This document shows, piece after piece, positions 48,077 through 54,513 of a DNA stretch of 64,000 nucleotides; positions within the stretch are counted from its first letter, which is position 1, and every line of letters begins with the position of its first letter. The stretch is from DASSUW01 sp963789005. GTDB lineage: Bacteria > Actinomycetota > Thermoleophilia > Solirubrobacterales > Solirubrobacteraceae. The translations under genes and the position numbers were made by a program. The notes beneath the pieces are model-generated. The model did not search any database, was not told the DNA's origin, and saw only the letters and a program-made list of their open reading frames with translations. Location: positions 620,001 to 684,000 of the forward strand of contig CAWBIZ010000015.1 of assembly GCA_963789005.1 (NCBI GenBank). Direction: 5' to 3'.

Positions 48077-48280
48077 CTACGGGTTGGACTGGTCGATGTC
48101 GGCGGTCTGCTCGGCGTTCGCGATCGCGGCGGAGCCGTCGGACGCGACGTTGAGCGCCACGGCCGCGTTGATGGGCGCGGCGACGTTGGCGTTGATGAGC
48201 GACATGGCGGCGCGCTCGGGCAGCTCCTCGCCGGCCATCTCGTTGAGCTCCTCGCGGGTCAGAGGCTTGTAGTCGCTCAT
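48077..48280 (-). CDS. Precursor-like small peptide B (67 aa)
   Basis: Second paralogue: MSDYK, the shared PLTREELNEMAGEELPERAA block and MSLINAN, then VAAPINAAVALNVASDGSAA and IANAEQTADIDQSNP. The ATG overlaps the stop of peptide A (ATGA), so the two are translationally coupled. About 55 bases coding for the shared block are nearly identical to those in A and C, which indicates recent tandem duplication with divergence of the 3' half. It ends with IDQ plus a short polar tail, as A and C do. Confidence 0.85.
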   Translation of the reverse strand: MSDYKPLTREELNEMAGEELPERAAMSLINANVAAPINAAVALNVASDGSAAIANAEQTADIDQSNP

Positions 48281-48507
48281 GGCGTCGTGCCTCCGCCACC
48301 GGTGCTCTGGTCGATCGGCGTCGTCTGCGCGGCGTCGGCGTACGCGACGGCGTTGTCCGAGAGGACGTTGGCCGCGACGGCGGCGTTGATCGGGATCGCG
48401 ACGTTCGCGTTCACGAGCGACATCGCGGCGCGCTCGGGCAGCTCCTCGCCGGCCATCTCGTTGAGCTCCTCGCGGGTCAGCGGCCTGAAGCCTGGCTGGT
48501 CCGTCAT
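48277..48507 (-). CDS. Precursor-like small peptide A (76 aa)
   Basis: First paralogue: MTDQPGFR, the shared PLTREELNEMAGEELPERAA block and MSLVNAN, then VAIPINAAVAANVLSDNAVA and YADAAQTTPIDQS with a Gly-rich end (GGGGTTP). The ATG overlaps the stop of the 55-aa gene upstream (ATGA). The conserved motif ELPERAAMSL at the end of the leader-like half may mark a recognition or cleavage site. No Cys residues; few Ser/Thr. Confidence 0.85.
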   Translation of the reverse strand: MTDQPGFRPLTREELNEMAGEELPERAAMSLVNANVAIPINAAVAANVLSDNAVAYADAAQTTPIDQSTGGGGTTP

Positions 48508-48671
48508 GAGTCCTTCCCTTCCTCGTCGTTTTCCTCGGGCGGCGGGGGATCCGGAGGCGGCTCCTCGGCATCGGCTCCGGCGACGTTGACCACGACGTCG
48601 GCGTTGAAGTCGATGGCGAGGTTCACGCCATCTTCCGTGTGGCGGATGCGCCTTCGGATCACCCTCCGCAT
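48504..48671 (-). CDS. Small peptide (55 aa), first gene of the peptide/M50 operon
   Basis: A 55-aa product: a strongly basic start (MRRVIRRRIRHTEDG), a short patterned core (VNLAIDFNADVVVNVAGA) and an acidic Pro-rich tail (EEPPPDPPPPEENDEEG). The core recalls the Ala/Val/Asn pattern of the three peptides that follow, but the leader block is absent. ATG 48671 has AAGG 3 nt upstream; no in-frame start lies closer to the divergent promoter. Its stop overlaps the next ATG. Confidence 0.65.
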   Translation of the reverse strand: MRRVIRRRIRHTEDGVNLAIDFNADVVVNVAGADAEEPPPDPPPPEENDEEGKDS

Positions 48672-48690
48672 GCCTTGCTCGATCCCCGCA

Positions 48691-48719
48691 CCGTCAACCT
48701 GTAAAACGGATCCGTCAAC
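48691..48719. promoter_or_regulatory. Direct repeats in the divergent promoter of the peptide operon
   Basis: CCGTCAAC occurs at 48691-48698 and 48712-48719, exactly 21 bp apart (two helical turns). On the minus strand each reads GTTGACGG and so contains a -35-like TTGAC. A regulator binding both sites would control the peptide operon and perhaps the divergent Clp-N gene. Confidence 0.45.
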
Positions 48720-48745
48720 ACCGCATGACGGAAGTTCGCGCTGGG

Positions 48746-48751
48746 TACCGT
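48746..48751 (+). promoter_or_regulatory. -10 box TACCGT for the Clp-N gene
   Basis: TACCGT, 6 nt before GTG 48758, with no ribosome-binding site: leaderless pattern. Confidence 0.5.
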
Positions 48752-48757
48752 TAGGGC

Positions 48758-49471
48758 GTGACCAGCGTGCCCGAACGGCTCCGTGACCTGGCGGAGCACG
48801 CCGTGCGCGCGGGCGAGCCCGGCGCCTCGCTGCGGGCCGTGACCGCGCTGCGGGAGGAGCTCGTGGCCTTCGAGCGCCTCCAGGTCGCGCGCATGCTCGA
48901 CGGCGGCGGGTCGTTCGGCGCGGTCGGCCAGGCGCTCGGGATCTCGCGCCAGGCGGCCCACCGGCGCTACCGCGACCTCGTGGGGGTCGAGCTGCCCGAT
49001 CCGCGGTCTGCGCGCGGCGCTCCACGCGGGCGGATCCTCGTCACCTCCGAGGCGCGCGCCGCCGTCAACCTCGCGCGCGAGGAGGCCACCGCGCTGGGGG
49101 CCGGGACGGTGGGAAGCGAGCACCTCCTGCTCGGCATCATCCGCTGCGACTCGGCGCGCATCGCGACCGTGCTGCGGACCGAGGTGACGCTCGACCGCGC
49201 GCGCAGCTGCGCGCAGCCGACGCTGATCGAGGGCCGCCCGCCGCCCGCGCCGCCGGCGCCGGTCGCGGACGGCCCGAAGGGCATCTCGGCCTACGCGCGC
49301 GCGGTGTTCGAGCAGTCGCTGCGGGAGGCCGTCCGCCGCGGCGACGGCTACATCGGCGTCGAGCACCTCCTGCTCGCTTCGCTCCAGGACGAGACGGGCG
49401 GCGCGTGCCGCACGCTCGACGCGCTCGGCGTTGATCCGCGGGCCGTTCGCGAAGCGCTCGTCACGAGCTGA
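48758..49471 (+). CDS. HTH protein with two Clp-N repeat motifs
   Basis: The 237-aa protein has an N-terminal helical/HTH part (VAFERLQVARMLDGGGSFGAVGQALGISRQAAHRRYRDL) followed by a Clp N-terminal domain with its two repeats: ARAAVNLAREEATALG...TVGSEHLLLGIIRCD and ARAVFEQSLREAVRRGDGYIGVEHLLLASLQD. Clp-N domains bind substrates of Clp ATPases; without an ATPase part this may be a DNA-bound adaptor or regulator that senses unfolded protein. It is divergent from the peptide operon and may regulate it. GTG 48758 fits the leaderless pattern. Confidence 0.88.
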   Translation: MTSVPERLRDLAEHAVRAGEPGASLRAVTALREELVAFERLQVARMLDGGGSFGAVGQALGISRQAAHRRYRDLVGVELPDPRSARGAPRGRILVTSEARAAVNLAREEATALGAGTVGSEHLLLGIIRCDSARIATVLRTEVTLDRARSCAQPTLIEGRPPPAPPAPVADGPKGISAYARAVFEQSLREAVRRGDGYIGVEHLLLASLQDETGGACRTLDALGVDPRAVREALVTS

Positions 49472-49481
49472 GCCCAGCGGG

Positions 49482-49643
49482 CTACGGGGACGGTGCCTCG
49501 GCCCGCAGCACGGCGTGGTGGACCGGCGGGCGGGTCGTGTACCAGAGCGTGAAGAAGGACACCACGGCGGCTCCGCCGAGCCCCGCCAGCGCCGCTTCCA
49601 CGCGCGCCGCCAACGATCGCTCGTCGGTGTCCACGATGCGCAT
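49482..49643 (-). CDS. Small single-pass membrane protein
   Basis: A 53-aa product from ATG 49643: MRIVDTDERSLAARVEAALAG, one hydrophobic helix (GLGGAAVVSFFTLWY) and TRPPVHHAVLRAEAPSP. AAGGAG lies 3 nt before this ATG; ATG 49655 (57 aa) is an alternative. No family is known to me. It sits alone between convergent and co-directional genes, so confidence is moderate. Confidence 0.5.
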   Translation of the reverse strand: MRIVDTDERSLAARVEAALAGLGGAAVVSFFTLWYTTRPPVHHAVLRAEAPSP

Positions 49644-49714
49644 GATCTCCTTCATATGCAGGATGATCGACAGCCACGAGCTCGAGCGATACCGACCACC
49701 GGTCGAAGATTCGG

Positions 49715-50491
49715 CTACCGCGTGTCGTCGAAGAGGAGAAGCGTGTCGAGCCCACGGGTGAGGCCGAGGCGGGTCGGGGCCGCGCGGGCGGCGAGCAGCG
49801 TGCCCGCGACGTACGGCGCGGCGGAGCTGCCCGCGTCGTGGCGGATCGAGAGCCGCTCGTCGGGCTGGGCGAACACGACCTCGGTCGAGACGGTGAAGGA
49901 GGGCAGGCGGAGGGAGTGCACCTGCGTGCCGCCGATCTCCTCGCCGCGGGCTGGCTGCGCGGCGGGAACATCGACCTCCGGCCGGCGGACCGCGCCCAGC
50001 CGCTCCGCCAGCTCGCGCGCGGTCCCGCTGGGAGCGTCGGCCTTGGTCGCGCTCGCGTAGTCGATCACCTCCCAGCGCGGCAGGTGCCGCGCGGCGAGCA
50101 GCGCGGCCGCTTGCGCCATCGCGGCGGTGACGGAGAAGTTCCCGGCCGCGATCACGCCGACGCCGCGCTCCCGGGCCGCGGCGTCGATCTCCTCGTAGTC
50201 CGCGGCGGTGAGGCCGGACGAGCCGACCACCACGGCGACGCCGCGCCCGATCGCCGCCAGCACGTGGCCCTTGACCACATCGTGCGCCGTGTAGTCGATC
50301 AGCACGTCGACGCCGTCGAGCGCGTCCGCGACGGCCGCGAACACCGGCGCGCCGCCGATCTCCCCACCCGCCGCCGAGCGGCTGACCGCCGACCGCAGCT
50401 CGAGGTCGTCGGCCGCGGCCACCGCCTCCGCCACGGCGCTGCCCGTCCACCCGGTGGCGCCCGCCACGCAGATGCTCAGGCCGGGCGTCAA
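49715..50491 (-). CDS. dapB: 4-hydroxy-tetrahydrodipicolinate reductase
   Basis: DapB reduces the cyclic product of DapA with NAD(P)H in the lysine/diaminopimelate pathway. The 258-aa protein has ICVAGATGWTGSAVAEAV (NAD(P)H loop), DYTAHDVVKGHVLAAI, VVVGSSGLT, the IAAGNFSVTAAM motif, and KADAPSGTARELAE (catalytic Lys and substrate loop). The usual GRMG of the nucleotide loop reads GWTG, so cofactor preference may be shifted. The TTG start overlaps the stop of the upstream membrane protein gene (TTGA). Confidence 0.92.
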   Translation of the reverse strand: MTPGLSICVAGATGWTGSAVAEAVAAADDLELRSAVSRSAAGGEIGGAPVFAAVADALDGVDVLIDYTAHDVVKGHVLAAIGRGVAVVVGSSGLTAADYEEIDAAARERGVGVIAAGNFSVTAAMAQAAALLAARHLPRWEVIDYASATKADAPSGTARELAERLGAVRRPEVDVPAAQPARGEEIGGTQVHSLRLPSFTVSTEVVFAQPDERLSIRHDAGSSAAPYVAGTLLAARAAPTRLGLTRGLDTLLLFDDTR

Positions 50492-50766
50492 CGCCCGCGC
50501 TGCTGCTCGCGAAGCTGCGCGCTGATGCGCTCGATCTCGGCTGCCACCCGATCGTCGCTCGACGCGGGAACCGCCGGCCGAGCCTCGCGGTCGAGCTCCC
50601 GGCGGCGCCGTGCGCCCTTCAGGGTCGACCGCACCCACAGCCCGCCGGCCACCAGCGCGACCAGCGCGGCGATCCACAGCAGCCCGGTGACGAAGCCGAC
50701 GACGAGCCGGAAGGCGATGATCGCCACGATCACGATCAGTGCGGCGGCCAGAGCACGTTGGAACAT
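50488..50766 (-). CDS. Small membrane protein upstream of dapB
   Basis: A 92-aa protein with two hydrophobic helices in the first half (ALAAALIVIVAIIAFRLVVGFV; LLWIAALVALVAGGLWV) and a basic then acidic helical tail (LKGARRRRELDREARP; VAAEIERISAQLREQQ). GGAGG stands 1-2 nt before the ATG. It is coupled to dapB by a 4-nt overlap. Function unknown; it resembles general actinobacterial two-helix membrane proteins. Confidence 0.7.
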   Translation of the reverse strand: MFQRALAAALIVIVAIIAFRLVVGFVTGLLWIAALVALVAGGLWVRSTLKGARRRRELDREARPAVPASSDDRVAAEIERISAQLREQQRGR

Positions 50767-50844
50767 GCCTCCATTAGACCAGCCCTGATCGACCGTGGGC
50801 TAAAGACGTTCGGCACGGGCGCCGGTACGCCGACGCGCCGCCCG

Positions 50845-52131
50845 TCACGGGCGTGTTCCGAGGCGCGGGAGGGGCCGACCTGTCCGCGTCCGTGCGGATG
50901 ACTCGCACGGACGCTTCCGCTCCCGCTCGGCCGTAGCGGCAGCCGCCCGCGCGAACGCGACGTGCGCTCCCGCAGCCGCGGCGAGCGCAGCGGCGGCGCC
51001 CAGCAGGAGGCCGGCGCGCGGCCCCGCCACCTCCGCGATCCAGCCGACGAGCGGCGCGCCGATCGGCGTCGAGCCGAGGAAGACGACCGAGTAGAGCGCC
51101 ATCACGCGGCCGCGCATCGCGGGCTCGACCGCGAGCTGGAGCGCCGAGTTGACGCCCGCCGCGAACGCCACGCTGACCGCGCCGAGCGGGACGAGGGCGA
51201 GGATCTGGAGCTCGACCGTGGGGGCGACGGCCACCAGCAGCTCGGCGGCGCCGAACGCGGCGGCGGCGCTCACCAGCAGCCGCGGACCGGTCCGCCCGCG
51301 TGCGCCGGTGGCGAGCGCGCCGGCGACCGAGCCGATCCCCATCGCGACCGCCAGCGCCGTGTACAGCGAGGCCGTGCCGTCCCAGGTGAGGCTGGCGAGC
51401 AGCGGCAGCAGGACCTGGAAGTTGAACGACAGCGTGCCGATCAGCGCCATCATCCCCAGCGGGATCAGCAGGTTCGGGGTGCGGCGCACGTATCGCAGCG
51501 CCAAGCGGACCTGGCCGGCGGCGCGCTTTGCCGGCTCGGGGGTGTTGAGCGCGCGCGGGTCCATGGCGCGCAACGCGACGAGCATGGCGACGAACGAGAA
51601 CGCGTTGATCAGGAAGCAGGTGGCGACGCCGACGAGCGCGATCACGGCGCCCGCCGCGGCCGGGCCCACGATGCGCGCGGTGTGGATGATCACCGAGTTC
51701 AGCGCCACGGCGTTGACCACGCGATCGGCGCCGACCATCTCGATCGCGAAGCTCTGCCGCGCGGGGTTGTCGACCGCGTTGATCGCGCCGCGCGTGAAGA
51801 CGAGCGCGTAGACCATCCAGATCTCGACCGAGCCGCTGGCCGTCAGGCCCCAGAGCGCGAGCGCCGGGAGCACCATCAAGGACTGCGTGACGAACAGCAG
51901 CCGCCGCTTGGCGAGGCGGTCGGCCAGCAGCCCGCCGAACGCGCCGAAGACCATGATCGGCAGGAACTGGAGTGCGGCGGTCAGCCCGACGGCGACCCCG
52001 CTGCCGGTGAGCTGGACGACCAGCCACATCTCGGCCACGGTCTGCATCCAGTTGCCGGAGAGGGAGACGACCTGGCCGGCGAAGTAGCGGCGGTAGTTGG
52101 GAACCTGCAGCGAGGCGAAGGTACGCCTCAC
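50845..52131 (-). CDS. MFS exporter (MFS_3 / EntS-like)
   Basis: The 428-aa protein has twelve membrane helices with the MFS motif-A-like loop FGGLLADRLAKRRLLFVTQ after helix 2, WLVVQLTGSGVAVGL, DNPARQSFAIEMVG and ALYSVVFLGSTPIGAPLVGW. This is the MFS_3 group of drug, siderophore or metabolite exporters. The ATG overlaps the stop of the MarR gene (ATGA). MarR control of an exporter suggests induction by the toxic substrate. The basic, Arg-rich tail after about residue 400 is not conserved. Confidence 0.92.
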   Translation of the reverse strand: MRRTFASLQVPNYRRYFAGQVVSLSGNWMQTVAEMWLVVQLTGSGVAVGLTAALQFLPIMVFGAFGGLLADRLAKRRLLFVTQSLMVLPALALWGLTASGSVEIWMVYALVFTRGAINAVDNPARQSFAIEMVGADRVVNAVALNSVIIHTARIVGPAAAGAVIALVGVATCFLINAFSFVAMLVALRAMDPRALNTPEPAKRAAGQVRLALRYVRRTPNLLIPLGMMALIGTLSFNFQVLLPLLASLTWDGTASLYTALAVAMGIGSVAGALATGARGRTGPRLLVSAAAAFGAAELLVAVAPTVELQILALVPLGAVSVAFAAGVNSALQLAVEPAMRGRVMALYSVVFLGSTPIGAPLVGWIAEVAGPRAGLLLGAAAALAAAAGAHVAFARAAAATAERERKRPCESSARTRTGRPLPRLGTRP

Positions 52132-52553
52132 TCCTCGAGCATCCTCTCGAGCAGGGTGGCCGCCCGGTCCAGCGTGGTCCGCTCCTCGGGCGTGAGGTGC
52201 TCCAGCCGACGGGCGAGGAAGAGCGTCTTGCGGGTGCGCAGATCGGCCAGCAGCGCCTCGGCCGCCGGCGTCGCGGACACGAGGCTCGAGCGGCGGTCAT
52301 GCGGGTCGGCCGTGCGCACGACCAGCCCTTCCTCCTCGAGCCGAGCGAGCACCCGCGTCGCCGTCGGCCGCTGGATCCGCTCCCGCGCGGCGAGCTCGGA
52401 CGGCGTCAGCGGCCCGTGCCGCTCCACGGTCGCGAGCGCCGCGGTCAGCGAGGGAGACAGCTCGATCCCGGCCTCCTGGCGAAGCCGCCGCGCGGTACGC
52501 GCGATCGTCAGCCGCAGGTGGCCGGCAAGCTCGGTCTCAGGGGTGATTCGCAC
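52128..52553 (-). CDS. MarR-family transcriptional regulator
   Basis: The 141-aa protein is a MarR-type winged helix: LRLTIARTARRLRQEAG, LTPSELAARERIQRPTATRVLARLEEEGLVVRTADPHDRRSSLVSATPAAEAL (recognition helix and wing DPHDRRSSLV). It is expected to repress itself and the exporter until a ligand binds. GTG 52553 has TACACT 8 nt upstream. A CTAATTAG palindrome fills the space between box and start codon. Confidence 0.93.
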   Translation of the reverse strand: MRITPETELAGHLRLTIARTARRLRQEAGIELSPSLTAALATVERHGPLTPSELAARERIQRPTATRVLARLEEEGLVVRTADPHDRRSSLVSATPAAEALLADLRTRKTLFLARRLEHLTPEERTTLDRAATLLERMLEE

Positions 52554-52555
52554 AG

Positions 52556-52567
52556 CTAATTAGTGTA
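52556..52567 (-). promoter_or_regulatory. marR -10 box TACACT with CTAATTAG operator
   Basis: TACACT (52562-52567, minus strand) and the 8-bp palindrome CTAATTAG (52556-52563) overlap, just before GTG 52553. AT-rich in a GC-rich genome, as expected for a MarR operator. Confidence 0.5.
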
Positions 52568-52592
52568 GCGAACCATTCTCGCCGACGAAGAC

Positions 52593-52607
52593 AAGGGTCA
52601 GACCCTT
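52593..52607. repeat. Single GGGTCAGACCC palindrome
   Basis: AAGGGTCAGACCCTT, a shorter relative of the elements within tsaB (1898-1990). It lies in the 133-bp gap between the divergent marR and gntR genes. Confidence 0.8.
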
Positions 52608-52664
52608 CAGGTCGCACGCCCCCGATCGTCGGGTTCGACGTTGCGGCGAGGTTTGACGAGGTCG

Positions 52665-52676
52665 CTTGTATGCAAG
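52665..52676. promoter_or_regulatory. GntR-type operator upstream of gntR
   Basis: CTTGTATGCAAG, a palindrome (CTTG-N4-CAAG) ending 10 nt before ATG 52687. FadR-subfamily GntR regulators bind short palindromes of this kind, so autorepression and control of the pyruvate dehydrogenase genes is plausible. Confidence 0.55.
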
Positions 52677-52686
52677 TATCCAAGGC

Positions 52687-53391
52687 ATGGAGGCCCTGCT
52701 TCCCCCTGCCACCCGGTCCCGTCGCGGCCCCGCCCGCGCGCGGGTGTATCTCGCGCTTCGCGACGGGATCGTGTCCGCCAGCCTCGCTCCCGGCCGGCAG
52801 CTCTCCGAGAACGAGCTGGCGCAGCTGCTGGGAGTCAGCCGCACGCCCGTCCGCGAGGCGCTCCAGCGCCTGAGGGACGAGCGGCTGGTGGAGATCGTGC
52901 CGCAGCTCGGCACGTTCGTGACCCGGATCAGCGAATCGGCCGTGAGCGACGCGCAGTTCGTGCGCGAGGCGCTCGAGTGTGCCGCCATCCGCGGCGCCGC
53001 GCTGCGCGCCCGCGACGGGGACCTCGCCGGGCTGGAGGCGATCATCCGCCGCCAGGACGCCGCGCGCGAGGCCGCCGACTACGACCGCTTCTATGTCCTC
53101 GACGACGACCTGCACCAGGCGCTGTGCGACCTCAGCGGCCACGAGATCGCGTGGTCGCTCAGCCAGCGCGCCAAGGGGCACCTGAACCGCGTCCGGCGGC
53201 TCAGCCTGCCCGAGCCCGGCTACCTGATGGAGATGATCGCCGAGCACCGCACGGTGGTCTCGGCGGTCGCCGACCACGACCCGGACGCCGCCGAGGACGC
53301 GCTGCGCCACCACCTGCGGATGGTGCTCTCGACGCTCCCGGCGATCCGCGCCCAGCACCCCGACTACTTCGAAGCGGAGGAGATCGCGTGA
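52687..53391 (+). CDS. GntR-family regulator, FadR/FCD subfamily
   Basis: The 234-aa protein has a GntR winged helix (VYLALRDGIVSASLAPGRQLSENELAQLLGVSRTPVREALQRLRDERLVEIVPQLGTFV) and an all-helical FCD domain (AQFVREALECAAIRGA, DDDLHQALCDLSGH, EHRTVVSAVADHDPDAAEDALRHHL) with the metal/ligand-binding Asp and His residues. ATG 52687 is preferred to TTG 52666 because a likely operator overlaps the TTG. It overlaps pdhA by 4 nt, so a regulator and its target enzyme share one mRNA; a pyruvate-, lactate- or acetoin-type effector is likely. Confidence 0.92.
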   Translation: MEALLPPATRSRRGPARARVYLALRDGIVSASLAPGRQLSENELAQLLGVSRTPVREALQRLRDERLVEIVPQLGTFVTRISESAVSDAQFVREALECAAIRGAALRARDGDLAGLEAIIRRQDAAREAADYDRFYVLDDDLHQALCDLSGHEIAWSLSQRAKGHLNRVRRLSLPEPGYLMEMIAEHRTVVSAVADHDPDAAEDALRHHLRMVLSTLPAIRAQHPDYFEAEEIA

Positions 53392-54455
53392 CGACGATGG
53401 ACCCCACGGCGACCCTCTCGCCGACCGACCTGCGACGGCTGTACGAGCAGATGGTGCTGATCCGCGTGTTCGAGACCGAGTCCGAGCGCCAGTACAAGGC
53501 CGCCAAGATCGGCGGCTACTGCCACCTCTCCTCCGGCCAGGAGGCCGCCACCGTCGGCGTCGTCCACACGATGCAGCCCGAAGACCAGCTCGTGACCGGT
53601 TATCGCTGCCACGGCTTCGCGCTCGCCCGCGGCGTATCGCCGGAGGCGGTGATGGCGGAGCTGTTCGGCCGCGCCGACGGCTGCGCCCACGGCCGCGGCG
53701 GCTCGATGCACCTGCTGGACGTCGACCGCGGCTTCTACGGCGGCTGGGGCATCGTCGCCGGCCAGCTTCCGATCGCCACCGGGCTCGCGCTCGCGATGGT
53801 CCGCCGCGGCAAGGAGCAGGCCGTGGTCTGCGAGCTCGGCGACGGCGCGGTGAACATGGGCGCCTGGCACGAGTCGCTCAACCTCGCGGCGCTCTGGAAC
53901 CTGCCGATCGTCTTCCTCGTCGTCAACAACGGCTACGGCATGGGGACGGCGGTCGACCGCGCGTCCGCCGAGCCGGACATCTACCGCCGCGCCTCCGCGT
54001 TCCGCATGCACGGCGAGCGGATCGACGGCGACGACCTCGAGGCCGTCGTCGAGGCCTCGGGCCGCCTGCTGCGCCGCGCCCGCGAGGCGCGCGAGCCGTC
54101 CGTGCTCGAAGTCGTCACCTACCGCTACCGCGGCCACTCCGTGGCCGACGCCGGCCTCGCCTATCGCTCGAAGGAGGAGATCGTCGAGCGCAAGGCCAAC
54201 GACCCGATCGCCCGCCTGCGCGACTCGCTGCGCCGGCAGGGCGTCTCCGACGACGAGCTCGACGCCGTCGACCGCGACGCCGACGCGCGGGTGGCGGAGG
54301 CGGTCGCCTTCGCCGACGCGAGTCCCGAGCCCGAGGTGTCAGAGCTCGCCCGCAGCGTCTACGCCCCCGGCAGCGGCGGCCAGTTCTCGCGGATGCGGCC
54401 GGGCAGCCCGTTCGGCGAGGAGGAGCTCGTCTTCAACGGGGGACTTGGGTCATGA
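53388..54455 (+). CDS. pdhA: Pyruvate (or 2-oxoacid/acetoin) dehydrogenase E1 component, alpha subunit
   Basis: The 355-aa protein is a thiamine-diphosphate-dependent E1 alpha subunit: YEQMVLIRVFETE, GYCHLSSGQEAATVGV, YRCHGFALARGV, HGRGGSMHLLD, the ThDP/Mg motif GDGAVNMGAWHESLNLAALWNLPIVFLVVNN, and the phosphorylation-loop region YRYRGHSVAD. It pairs with the beta subunit that follows. No E2 or E3 gene is present, so the substrate (pyruvate, branched-chain acid or acetoin) is not fixed. GTG 53388 overlaps the gntR stop and has GGAGGAG upstream. Confidence 0.9.
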   Translation: MTTMDPTATLSPTDLRRLYEQMVLIRVFETESERQYKAAKIGGYCHLSSGQEAATVGVVHTMQPEDQLVTGYRCHGFALARGVSPEAVMAELFGRADGCAHGRGGSMHLLDVDRGFYGGWGIVAGQLPIATGLALAMVRRGKEQAVVCELGDGAVNMGAWHESLNLAALWNLPIVFLVVNNGYGMGTAVDRASAEPDIYRRASAFRMHGERIDGDDLEAVVEASGRLLRRAREAREPSVLEVVTYRYRGHSVADAGLAYRSKEEIVERKANDPIARLRDSLRRQGVSDDELDAVDRDADARVAEAVAFADASPEPEVSELARSVYAPGSGGQFSRMRPGSPFGEEELVFNGGLGS

Positions 54456-54513
54456 CGACTCGGACTGGTTCGACACTGAGAATGGTCCAATTGCTCGCAT
54501 GCGGAGCTTCATC

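Noticed and set aside
44494..48671. Lanthipeptide, lasso or sactipeptide cluster
   Set aside because: No LanM/LanB, YcaO, radical SAM or asparagine-synthase-like gene is present, and the peptide cores have no Cys.
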